DNA of 18,140 nucleotides from JABDIY01 sp041576015 (GTDB lineage Bacteria; Actinomycetota; Acidimicrobiia; Acidimicrobiales; SZUA-35), in NCBI GenBank assembly GCA_041576015.1, contig JBFGLT010000050.1, positions 1-18,140 of the forward strand. Reading direction: 5' to 3'. The notes beneath the pieces are model-generated. The model was not told the DNA's origin, searched no databases, and worked only from the letters and a program-made list of their open reading frames with translations. The translations under genes were made by a program, and so were the position numbers. This document shows positions 1 through 6,091 of the stretch, piece by piece. Position 1 is the stretch's first letter. Every line of letters begins with the position of its first letter.

Positions 1-693
1 CGAGTTCAGGCGGAGTGGAGGCGGCGCCGCCTCGCCCGCGGTGAGTCCCTGATCGGCCACAAGATCGGTCTCACGTCGCGGGCCATGCAGGAAGCGATGC
101 AGATCACCACGCCCGACTCGGGATTCTTGACCGATGCCATGGACTTCACCAGCGACGACGGCTCGGCCACCATCGAAGTCGCCCATCACTGCGATCCCAA
201 GCTCGAAGTCGAGCTTGCCTTCGTGCTCGGATCCGATCTCGATTCGCCCGAGGTCGACCTCCAGGACGTCATGGCGGCGACCGACCACGTCGTGCCGGCG
301 CTCGAACTGATCGCCGCCCGGTCCCGCCGGACCGACCCCAAGACAGGCCGGCGTCGAACGGTCGTCGACACGATCGCCGACAACGCCGCCGCTGCCGGGA
401 TCATTCGGGGCAGCCGGGCGGTCGGCACCGATGAGATCGACCTCCGCTGGGTCGGGGCGATCTGCAAACGCAATGGTGTCGTCGAGGAGACCGGTCTGGC
501 CGCCGGGGTGCTCGACCATCCGGCCAACGGGATCGCATGGCTGGCACGGCGCTACGCCGAGCACGGCATGTCGCTGAGCGCCGGTGAGATCGTCCTCGGC
601 GGGTCCTTCACCCGACCGGTCGACGTCCGCGCCGGGGATCGCTTCACCGCCGATTACGGACTGCTCGGCATCGTGGAGGTGGAATGCAGATGA
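1..693 (+). CDS. hpaH: 2-oxo-hept-4-ene-1,7-dioate hydratase-like protein (HpaH/MhpD family), 5' end missing
   Basis: The reading frame is open from the first base, so 230 residues are visible and roughly the first 30-40 are outside the window. The internal ATG at 85 is not the true start, because conserved family sequence (GHKIGLTS, residues 19-26) precedes it. The family adds water across the enol/alkene of meta-cleavage products in the cytoplasm, using a divalent metal. Visible hallmarks are EVELAFVL (residues 69-76) and PALELI (99-104), whose acidic residues E69, E71 and E102 match the metal ligands of this family. DNAA, a GVLDHPANGIAWLA stretch and GGSFTRPV follow near the C-terminus. 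The pattern fits HpaH (homoprotocatechuate pathway) better than MhpD in my reading. The stop overlaps the next gene's ATG (ATGA), so it is co-translated with the ring-cleavage genes. Fold is confident; the exact substrate is inferred. Confidence 0.85.
   Translation, partial: RVQAEWRRRRLARGESLIGHKIGLTSRAMQEAMQITTPDSGFLTDAMDFTSDDGSATIEVAHHCDPKLEVELAFVLGSDLDSPEVDLQDVMAATDHVVPALELIAARSRRTDPKTGRRRTVVDTIADNAAAAGIIRGSRAVGTDEIDLRWVGAICKRNGVVEETGLAAGVLDHPANGIAWLARRYAEHGMSLSAGEIVLGGSFTRPVDVRAGDRFTADYGLLGIVEVECR
675..680 (+). promoter_or_regulatory. Shine-Dalgarno site deciding the LigA-like start
   Basis: GGAGGT lies 9 bases before the ATG at 690 but only 3 bases before the in-frame ATG at 684. This spacing favours 690, which also gives the ATGA overlap with the hydratase stop. 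Confidence 0.6.
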
Positions 694-1028
694 GCCTGTA
701 CTACGTGCAGAAGTACCTGTACGAACTCAACCGCGACGAGGCCCGCCAGCAGGCGTACCGCGCAGACCGCCGTAGTGCCGTGGAGGGATTCGCCACGGCG
801 ACGGGCGTGCGGAACTTGACCGACGAGGAGGTCGAGGCGCTCGTCGAACCGGACATCGGTCTGCTCTACCATCTTGGTGTGAACGGGCAGATCCTCATGC
901 ACTTCGCCGCCTTTCACGGCATCGAGTGGGCCGAACACCTCGAGCGCATGCGGCAGGGAATCCGCCGGTACGGGCCCGTGCGCGAGGGGGTATACGCCAT
1001 GACGACCGAACTCGATCGAGAGGACTGA
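690..1028 (+). CDS. LigA-like small subunit of an extradiol ring-cleavage dioxygenase
   Basis: This 112-residue, all-helical protein resembles the alpha subunit of protocatechuate 4,5-dioxygenase (LigA family). In that family the small subunit caps the active site of the LigB-type catalytic subunit. The recognisable part is the central DIGLLYHLGVNGQIL stretch, matching the family's D-I/A-x-x-L-x-x-L-G region, preceded by a helix with LTDEEVEALVEPD. It has no metal ligands of its own. ATG 690 was chosen over ATG 684 because of the GGAGGT spacing. It overlaps the hydratase stop by 4 bases and its own stop is 4 bases before the LigB-like start, consistent with a 1:1 complex. Without the partner gene next door the assignment would be weaker. 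Confidence 0.8.
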   Translation: MSLYYVQKYLYELNRDEARQQAYRADRRSAVEGFATATGVRNLTDEEVEALVEPDIGLLYHLGVNGQILMHFAAFHGIEWAEHLERMRQGIRRYGPVREGVYAMTTELDRED

Positions 1029-1032
1029 CCCC

Positions 1033-1869
1033 ATGCCCCTCGTCTACGCCGGCGTGTGCAGTCACGCTCCGGGGATCACCGGTCGGGCCCATCTCGCCGA
1101 TCCCGACGACCGGGATGCGCTCTATGCCGCATTCGACGCCATGCGCCGGGATCTGGAGGCCACCGAACCAGATGCGCTGGTGATCATCGCCGCCGAGCAC
1201 TTCGCCAACTTCTTCATGAACAACATGCCGAGCTTCGCCATCGGCATGGCCGATCACTACCGGGGACCCATCGAGGACGCCGCCTGGCTTCGGATTCCGA
1301 AGTTCACCGCTCCGGGCGACCGCCAGCTGTCGGAGCGCGTCATCAAGGAGGTGATGGAGACCGTCGACGTCAGCTATGCCGAGGAGTGGCTCTTCGATCA
1401 TGGGATCGCTGTCCCACTTCACTTTCTGACGCCTCGTTTCGACCTCCCCGTCATCCCGGTCAACATCAACTGCCAGGGCCCGCCGCTCACCCCGCTGCAC
1501 CGGGCTTGGGCCCTCGGTGAGGCGCTCCGGCGGGCCGCCGACGGACTTCCCGAGCGCCTGGCGATCGTGGGTACGGGCGGAATCTCCCACTGGCCGGCCA
1601 CGCCCGACTCGGGCAAGATCAACCAGGCGTGGGACCGGGAGTTCCTCGATCGGTGGTGTCGTCGCGATCGACAAGCGCTGCTCGACTACGACGATCTCGG
1701 CGTCTACGCCGACGCCGGACAGGGCGGATTCGAGATCCGGACCTTCGTCGCCGTCGCCGGTGCGGCCGACGGGGCCATCGGCCGGGTCCACTTCTACCAC
1801 CCGATCCCGATCTTCGCCGTCGGCTGCACGATCGCCAGCTATGAGCTCGACGGGGCGCCCGCTGGCTGA
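1033..1869 (+). CDS. LigB-like class III extradiol ring-cleavage dioxygenase, catalytic subunit
   Basis: This 278-residue protein is a LigB superfamily non-haem Fe(II) dioxygenase that opens catechol-type rings next to the two hydroxyls. By comparison with LigB, H11 (SHAP), H56 (AEHF) and E234 (GGFEIRTF) would be the iron ligands. H186 in GTGGISHWP matches the catalytic acid/base histidine. H123 (DHG) and H130 are also conserved in type. GAGAGGA at 1018-1024 sits 8 bases before the ATG. Together with the LigA-like gene and the hydratase it forms a meta-cleavage operon. The GTGGISHWP version of the motif is closer to protocatechuate/gallate/dihydroxyphenylpropionate-type enzymes than to single-subunit HpaD. 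The ring substrate is therefore open: homoprotocatechuate, protocatechuate, or a related catechol acid. Confidence 0.88.
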   Translation: MPLVYAGVCSHAPGITGRAHLADPDDRDALYAAFDAMRRDLEATEPDALVIIAAEHFANFFMNNMPSFAIGMADHYRGPIEDAAWLRIPKFTAPGDRQLSERVIKEVMETVDVSYAEEWLFDHGIAVPLHFLTPRFDLPVIPVNINCQGPPLTPLHRAWALGEALRRAADGLPERLAIVGTGGISHWPATPDSGKINQAWDREFLDRWCRRDRQALLDYDDLGVYADAGQGGFEIRTFVAVAGAADGAIGRVHFYHPIPIFAVGCTIASYELDGAPAG

Positions 1870-1881
1870 CGCTGGTCCGCC

Positions 1882-1886
1882 GGAGG
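1882..1886 (+). promoter_or_regulatory. Shine-Dalgarno site for GTG 1894
   Basis: GGAGG is 7 bases before GTG 1894, an ideal spacing. A competing signal is CACGAT (1900-1905), a possible -10 hexamer 6 bases before the in-frame GTG 1912, which would give a leaderless start there. Confidence 0.5.
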
Positions 1887-1893
1887 CGTTCCG

Positions 1894-2613
1894 GTGTGGC
1901 ACGATTCGTCCGTGAGCGACGAATCGGAGCGCCCGCCTGCGGTGTACACCGCATGGAACGGTCGTGAGTATCCGTGGCCGCCCCCGCCCGGCTGGGGTCG
2001 CCGACCCGATGGGCGCTACTGGCCGGTCGGTCACGGCCCCCACGCCGAGACCCCGTGGTTCGTCCCACAGCACCGAACGGTTCTCACCCACGTCGCCTCT
2101 GAGATGTTGCCTCCGCCCGGTCTCCACGATCGTCACGGCGCCCCTCCGGTTCGCGGCAGGAGCATCGTCGCCCTCGTTGCCGGGGCACTGGGACTGCTGG
2201 CGGCGACCACCTTCGTACGCTTCGACATCCTCGGATTCACCGTCGAGCCGGTCGATTTCGGCGCCGGCGCGCAACCCGAGGCCGGCCCCGAAGTCGTGAT
2301 CGATCAAGCGTCCCTCGACGAGGAACGTCAGCTGTCTCCCGCCACGATCGCCGACCTCCTGGAGATCACCGAGTGCACCAACCGGGATGGAGCCACGGCC
2401 GGCGGCATCGCCCGCAACCCGCTGGAGGGCCAGCGCGCCTACCTCATCACCGTCCAGTTCGTCGTCGACGGGGAGCGGCAACTGGACGGGTTCGCCGAGG
2501 TGGTCGTGGAACCAGGAGCCGAATCGTCATTCTCCGCGGTCAGTGCCTCACCACCGGTTGCGGGCATGGTCGAATGCCGGTTCGGCGATGTGTTCCGTTT
2601 CATACCCGACTAG
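1894..2613 (+). CDS. Single-pass membrane protein of unknown function with W/P-rich N-terminus
   Basis: I do not recognise a named family. With the GTG 1894 start the protein has 239 residues; GTG 1912 (start MSDES) is a real alternative. The N-terminal 60 residues are rich in Pro, Trp and Gly (PWPPPPGWGRRPDGRYW at about 27-43). This resembles a degenerate DUF2510 module but lacks the WDG-x-x-W end. One hydrophobic segment at about 90-108 is the only membrane span. The rest (about 115-239) is probably outside the cell and contains two cysteines, C161 and C228, that could form a disulfide. An acidic stretch and a beta-rich segment (AYLITVQFVV, about 182-191) follow. It lies 24 bases after the dioxygenase gene but shares no functional theme with it. 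Confidence 0.65.
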   Translation: MWHDSSVSDESERPPAVYTAWNGREYPWPPPPGWGRRPDGRYWPVGHGPHAETPWFVPQHRTVLTHVASEMLPPPGLHDRHGAPPVRGRSIVALVAGALGLLAATTFVRFDILGFTVEPVDFGAGAQPEAGPEVVIDQASLDEERQLSPATIADLLEITECTNRDGATAGGIARNPLEGQRAYLITVQFVVDGERQLDGFAEVVVEPGAESSFSAVSASPPVAGMVECRFGDVFRFIPD

Positions 2614-2648
2614 GTCATTTTACCCGAGGATCGACGAGCGGTACCCCT

Positions 2649-2654
2649 GAGAAT
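2649..2654 (+). promoter_or_regulatory. Putative -10 element (leaderless) for the DUF4214 gene
   Basis: GAGAAT is followed by 8 bases and then ATG 2663. The same hexamer occurs 7 bases before the enoyl-CoA hydratase start at 16433. No good Shine-Dalgarno site precedes ATG 2663, which fits a leaderless or very short leader transcript. Confidence 0.4.
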
Positions 2655-2662
2655 GGTCGGCC

Positions 2663-3421
2663 ATGCGCCGCCTGACTTCGTCGCTTTGTGCTGCCGTGAT
2701 CCTGGCCGTGAGCCTGGTGGCGTTCCCGTCCCCGGTGGCCGGCGAGTCCCGGCCACCCCGCTACGAGGCACAGCTGCTCGACGATTCCCATCTCCATCAG
2801 GCCCAGCGGCTGTACCGGGCCACGCTCGGTCGCGCCCCCGACCCCACCGGCGCGCAGTACTGGGCGGCTCTCCTGGCCGACGGGTACTCACCCCATCGGA
2901 TCGCTGCCGGATTCCTCGGCAGCGAGGAGTACCGTCTGCGGTCCAGTGGCGACCACATCGTCGACGCCTACGTCGGTGCGCTGGGCCGTCAGCCCGACGC
3001 CGCCGGGTACCGGTACTGGTCGCAGTTCGAGGATCGGACAGCGGTGGTCGTGGCGATCTCGGACTCCCCGGAACACCAGTCGATCACCGGCACCCTCCCT
3101 CCCCCGGTTCGGGAACTCAGGGATCTGGATCATCCCGCCCACTGGGTCGACGCCGGTCACGGTGTCTTCGTGCCGCCGATCCTCCTGGAGATCCGCTGGT
3201 GCGAGTCCCGGGACGACTACACCGCCGCCAATCCCCGTTCCAGTGCCCGGGGTGCCTATCAGTTCCTGCGTGGGTCGTGGGCGGCGTACGGTCATGCCGC
3301 CCGCTACGGCGTTTCGACCGCCGACCAGGCCACGCCCGCTCAGCAGGACGAAGCCGCTGTGATCACCTGGCAGCAGTCCGGCACGCGACCCTGGAACGCC
3401 AGCCGCCACTGCTGGGGCTGA
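2663..3421 (+). CDS. Secreted DUF4214 protein with C-terminal resuscitation-factor/lysozyme-like domain
   Basis: This 252-residue protein begins with a signal peptide (MRR, hydrophobic core at about 6-25, likely cleavage near VAGES). Residues about 46-140 hold two DUF4214-type units: LYRATLGRAPDPTGAQYW and then YVGALGRQPDAAGYRYW. The C-terminal part (about 171-252) resembles the actinobacterial transglycosylase/Rpf-type lysozyme fold. It has WCESRDDYTA with E181 as candidate catalytic acid, ARGAYQF, GSW, and a final WNASRHCWG. C180 and C250 are placed like the disulfide of that fold. It would act outside the membrane on peptidoglycan, perhaps in growth or wall remodelling. The C-terminal assignment comes from short motifs, so cleavage activity is inferred. 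It meets the hydrolase gene tail to tail with 36 bases between. Confidence 0.8.
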   Translation: MRRLTSSLCAAVILAVSLVAFPSPVAGESRPPRYEAQLLDDSHLHQAQRLYRATLGRAPDPTGAQYWAALLADGYSPHRIAAGFLGSEEYRLRSSGDHIVDAYVGALGRQPDAAGYRYWSQFEDRTAVVVAISDSPEHQSITGTLPPPVRELRDLDHPAHWVDAGHGVFVPPILLEIRWCESRDDYTAANPRSSARGAYQFLRGSWAAYGHAARYGVSTADQATPAQQDEAAVITWQQSGTRPWNASRHCWG

Positions 3422-3457
3422 CCGACGTAGCCACCGTCGTGTCCGAGGCTGCTGCGG

Positions 3458-4225
3458 TCAGGAGGTGAGCTCGGACGCCAGGCTTGCGATGCGGGCCGCG
3501 TAATCGACGGGTTGTTCGATCATGGGGTAGTGGCCCCATCCCTCGATGATCACCGTCTGGTGGTTGTCGAGCTTTGCTTCGAAGGCGGCGACCCCGTCGG
3601 GCTTTCGTATCCGGTCGGCGCTTCCCCACATGAGCGCCGTCGGCAACTCGATGGCCGGCAGCCGGTCGAACCACTCCGGGGTCGGCAGGTCGAACATCAC
3701 GGCGAAGGCCTCGCATCGCCGGTACTCGGCCAGGAAGCGCCTGGTGTAGGCGCGGGGAACCCGCCCGTCGAACAGCAGTCGAGGGCCCAGAGCTCCCGCC
3801 GCCCGGGATCCGATCGCCAACCGCATCGCTTCCCGGATCGGGCGCAGCCGCAGGACACGAGGGACTGGCCGCCCCGGGCCGGCCGGAGCGTGGAGGACCG
3901 CAGCAGCTACATCCAGCTTCGCTCGGGCGATGGCGTCGAGCACCAGGGTTCCGCCGACACCGTGCCCGAGCAGCACAAGACGATCCGCCGGCCGTCGCCG
4001 GCGCAGGTGAGCGACCTCGTTGCCGATCGCCGTCACAAAGGTGTTCGCATCCGGGTCCGGTGGGAGCGGCATGCCCTCGAAGCCGGGCAGGGTGATCGGC
4101 GTCAGGATGACCTCGGGGTTCGATCCCGAGCGCTCCCGGAGGACTCGGGGGAGCATTCTGAAGCGAAACGCCCCGCACCCGTTGCCGTGGACGGCAACGA
4201 CGTGGACGGTCGGGTCGGGCGTCAC
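3458..4225 (-). CDS. Alpha/beta-hydrolase-fold protein with glycine in place of the nucleophile
   Basis: This 255-residue protein has the alpha/beta-hydrolase layout. An oxyanion-hole HGNG sits at 13-16, the nucleophile elbow at about 86-92, a cap region rich in Arg/Leu at about 120-185, then SADR (D204) and WGHYP (H232) as the acid and base. The elbow reads GHGVGG where active members have GHSxGG, so the serine is replaced by G89. The codon on the coding strand is GGT. The start is GTG 4225, overlapping the yceH stop by 4 bases (GTGA) with a GGAG site upstream. The open frame continues far beyond 4225, but that extension lies over yceH and is not coding. It could be a non-hydrolytic member of the fold, such as a binding protein or lyase-like enzyme, or carry an inactivating mutation. 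The rest of the gene looks intact. Confidence 0.82.
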   Translation of the reverse strand: MTPDPTVHVVAVHGNGCGAFRFRMLPRVLRERSGSNPEVILTPITLPGFEGMPLPPDPDANTFVTAIGNEVAHLRRRRPADRLVLLGHGVGGTLVLDAIARAKLDVAAAVLHAPAGPGRPVPRVLRLRPIREAMRLAIGSRAAGALGPRLLFDGRVPRAYTRRFLAEYRRCEAFAVMFDLPTPEWFDRLPAIELPTALMWGSADRIRKPDGVAAFEAKLDNHQTVIIEGWGHYPMIEQPVDYAARIASLASELTS

Positions 4226-4869
4226 GGGAGCTCCTCGGGTCCGGACGGGCCGGTGTCGATTCCGAGTTCGGTCTCGAGTCGGGTCACCCGTTTGATCAAC
4301 GCGTGCACGGTGGACTCGAGCGTGTTCAACCGGTCCGACCGACTCGGCCCGGACGGCGGTGTGGTCGTGACGACCGTCGAGTCGACCGGACCGCCGAGAA
4401 GGTGCATGTAGCGGTTCTGGCTCTGGCCTGGTGCTCTTCCGAGGTCGACGACCAGCGGTCGCTCGCCGGTGACCAAGGTGTCGAGGACCGATTGCACTTC
4501 CTCGACCGACCCGAAGTGGACGTACCGGTCGGAGCGGGTTCGAAGCTCCCCCGGGGTCTGGGGGCCGCGGAGCACCAAGATGGCCAGCACGGCCAGTTGC
4601 GCCTCGTCGAGCCCGAGCGCTTCGTCGAGCACGTGCTTGTGTTTGTCGGTCCGACCCGACGGCACGCTGCGGCACAGCTTGAGGGCACGCAGCTCCAACA
4701 TGGCGTCGAGCACCTGCCGTTCGGTCAGGTCGGTGACCGGATCCCGGTTGGTCTTCTGATTGCATGCGGTGACGAGGGCGTTGGTACTCAGCGGATACTG
4801 GTCGGGGGTCGTTGCCCGCTTCTCGATCAGTGCCCCCAGCACGCGCAGCTCGGCCATGGACAGTTCCAT
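4222..4869 (-). CDS. yceH: YceH/DUF480 family winged-helix protein
   Basis: This 215-residue protein matches the YceH (DUF480) family, cytoplasmic tandem winged-helix proteins with no settled biochemical role. Typical features are LGALIEKRATTPDQYPLS near the start, the NQKTNRDPV region (37-45), and the second-domain motif LVLRGPQTPGELR (98-110) followed by a YVHFGSVEEV stretch. The C-terminal part (about 178-203) is a predicted short coiled coil, common in the family. ATG 4869 was chosen because the family begins MELSxxE and because TACGGT lies 6 bases upstream; the upstream in-frame ATG at 4920 adds an unconserved basic stretch. It leads a two-gene unit with the alpha/beta-hydrolase-like gene through a 4-base overlap, and diverges from the RDD gene pair. 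Confidence 0.92.
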   Translation of the reverse strand: MELSMAELRVLGALIEKRATTPDQYPLSTNALVTACNQKTNRDPVTDLTERQVLDAMLELRALKLCRSVPSGRTDKHKHVLDEALGLDEAQLAVLAILVLRGPQTPGELRTRSDRYVHFGSVEEVQSVLDTLVTGERPLVVDLGRAPGQSQNRYMHLLGGPVDSTVVTTTPPSGPSRSDRLNTLESTVHALIKRVTRLETELGIDTGPSGPEELP

Positions 4870-4875
4870 GCCGTG

Positions 4876-4881
4876 ACCGTA
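4876..4881 (-). promoter_or_regulatory. Putative -10 element (leaderless) for yceH
   Basis: On the minus strand TACGGT is followed by 6 bases and then ATG 4869. No Shine-Dalgarno site is seen. A weak TTGCTC (4901-4896) is the nearest -35-like element but its 14-base spacing is short. Confidence 0.45.
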
Positions 4882-4937
4882 CCGCTTCGAGCGGCGAGCA
4901 ATCACCGACGCGTTCCCCAACCCGGCGGGCGGGACGA

Positions 4938-4970
4938 TCTACTGTGAACCAGGTCAGCCAGACAAGGGAG
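4938..4970 (+). promoter_or_regulatory. Candidate promoter -10 and Shine-Dalgarno for the RDD gene pair
   Basis: TCTACT at 4938-4943 is a possible -10 hexamer. AGGGAG at 4965-4970 is a good ribosome site 8 bases before ATG 4979. In contrast to its divergent neighbour, this gene has a normal leader. Confidence 0.4.
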
Positions 4971-4978
4971 ATCTGCAC

Positions 4979-5530
4979 ATGACCGACCAGAATGCAACGC
5001 CACCGGGGTGGTATTACGCCGAAGGCGACCCCCCCGGAACCCAGCGCTACTGGGACGGCACCCAGTGGCAGGGCGGACCCCAACCGATATCGGCCCAGTC
5101 GGCTCCAGCCGGATACGGTGGGAGCGTCGACCTGGCCGGTCCGGGACAGCGGTTGCTGGCCCGCATCATCGATGTCCTCGTCCTGTTGATTCCGCTCGGC
5201 ATCATCGTGGGAAGCACCGGTCAAACCTTCGTCGGCAGCCTGTTGACCTTCCTCCTGGCCGGCGCCTACGAGGTGTACCTCCTGGGCAGTCGCGGCGCCA
5301 CGATCGGGAAGTCGGTGATGAACGTCAAGGTCGTGAACGAGGACTACTCCGACATCGACTTCGAGGTCGCCGGGAAGCGATACGCGATCAACATTCTTCA
5401 GGTGATTCCCGGGATCGGCCAGCTACTGAACCTGCTCGTCGGTCTGGCGACCGTCGTCATGATCTTCACCGACAAGCGCCGCCAGGTCCCCTGGGACAAG
5501 ATCGCCAAGACGCTCGTCGTCAAATCGTGA
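4979..5530 (+). CDS. DUF2510-RDD family membrane protein, copy 1
   Basis: This 183-residue protein starts with a DUF2510 module (PPGWYYAEGDPPGTQRYWDG, residues 8-27, then TQW), a short W-rich element common at the N-terminus of actinobacterial membrane proteins. An RDD domain follows: GQRLLARIID with R62 and D65 at the start of the first span, spans at about 62-79 and 83-102, the GATIGKSVMNVKVV connecting loop (106-119), and a third span at about 138-163. The role of RDD proteins is not settled; some have been linked to transport or ion tolerance. The stop overlaps the GTG of the second RDD gene (GTGA), so the two are translationally coupled and may work as a heteromer. Confidence 0.88.
   Translation: MTDQNATPPGWYYAEGDPPGTQRYWDGTQWQGGPQPISAQSAPAGYGGSVDLAGPGQRLLARIIDVLVLLIPLGIIVGSTGQTFVGSLLTFLLAGAYEVYLLGSRGATIGKSVMNVKVVNEDYSDIDFEVAGKRYAINILQVIPGIGQLLNLLVGLATVVMIFTDKRRQVPWDKIAKTLVVKS
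5000..5086 (+). repeat. DUF2510-coding direct repeat, copy A
   Basis: This 87-base segment encodes residues 8-36 of the first RDD protein. It matches 5548-5634 at 82 of 87 positions by my count, including synonymous positions, while the downstream RDD-coding DNA of the two genes shows no comparable match. Confidence 0.85.
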
Positions 5531-6075
5531 GCGACGGATCCACCACCCCACCGGGGTGGTATCACGCCGAGGGCGACCCTCCCGGAACCCAGCGCTACTG
5601 GGACGGCATGCAGTGGCAGGGCGGACCCCAACCGGTGGCGACGGCGGCCGCCGCCGCCACCCGTCCCCCCGCCGACCTCGGTGCCCGCTTCGTCGCGTTC
5701 CTGATCGATGCGGCGATCTACGTGGGGATCGTCATCGTCGCCTTCGCGGTCGGAGGCGCCATCTCGGCCGGCAACGAGAACCTCGGGGGGAGCATCGTCG
5801 TGCTCGGCTCTCTCGTCGCCGTCGGATTCTGGATCTGGAACTGGTGGATCCGGCAGGGCCGCACCGGCCAGTCGATCGGCAAGCAGCGGCAGGGAATCGC
5901 CCTGCTCGGCAAGTACGACGCGGCGCCGGTGGGGCTCGGCAGGGCGTTCGGACGGTCGCTGCTGGGCGGAGTGATCGACAACCTGTGCCTCATCAACACG
6001 CTGTGGATCTTCTTCGACAGGGACAATCAGCGGCTGGCTGACAAGATCTTCGACGTCAACGTCTATCGGGTCTGA
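5527..6075 (+). CDS. DUF2510-RDD family membrane protein, copy 2
   Basis: The GTG start at 5527 overlaps the stop of the first RDD gene. It gives 182 residues beginning MSDGSTTPPGWY; the frame is open upstream but only over the first gene. The DUF2510 module (8-27) is nearly identical to that of copy 1. After an Ala-rich linker comes an RDD domain: LGARFVAFLIDAAI (R54, D61), spans at about 55-78 and 88-108, a Trp-rich turn (WIWNWWIRQGR), TGQSIGKQRQGI (113-124), then LGRAFGRSLL and a last span at about 146-164. The end, DNQRLADKIFDVNV, with its LADK and following Val-rich strand, is typical of RDD proteins. Apart from the module, the two proteins differ greatly, so they are not a simple recent whole-gene duplication. 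It converges on the acyl-CoA dehydrogenase gene with only 16 bases between stops. Confidence 0.88.
   Translation: MSDGSTTPPGWYHAEGDPPGTQRYWDGMQWQGGPQPVATAAAAATRPPADLGARFVAFLIDAAIYVGIVIVAFAVGGAISAGNENLGGSIVVLGSLVAVGFWIWNWWIRQGRTGQSIGKQRQGIALLGKYDAAPVGLGRAFGRSLLGGVIDNLCLINTLWIFFDRDNQRLADKIFDVNVYRV
5548..5634 (+). repeat. DUF2510-coding direct repeat, copy B
   Basis: This is the partner of 5000-5086. The five differences give Tyr to His and Thr to Met in the protein; the other two are silent (GAA/GAG and CCC/CCT). Confidence 0.85.
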
Positions 6076-6091
6076 CGTCCCCGGCGGTCGC

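Noticed and set aside
895..2481. Long open frame on the minus strand (528 codons) opposite the dioxygenase genes
   Set aside because: It lies antisense to clearly recognised LigA/LigB genes and has no recognisable motif; such frames are common in GC-rich DNA.
3422..3457. Possible bidirectional terminator between the convergent DUF4214 and hydrolase genes
   Set aside because: I could not find a stem of useful length or a T-run in the 36 bases.
4226..5224. N-terminal extension of the alpha/beta-hydrolase-like frame
   Set aside because: It runs over yceH in another frame and over the divergent promoter; the family-like start is GTG 4225 with the GTGA overlap.
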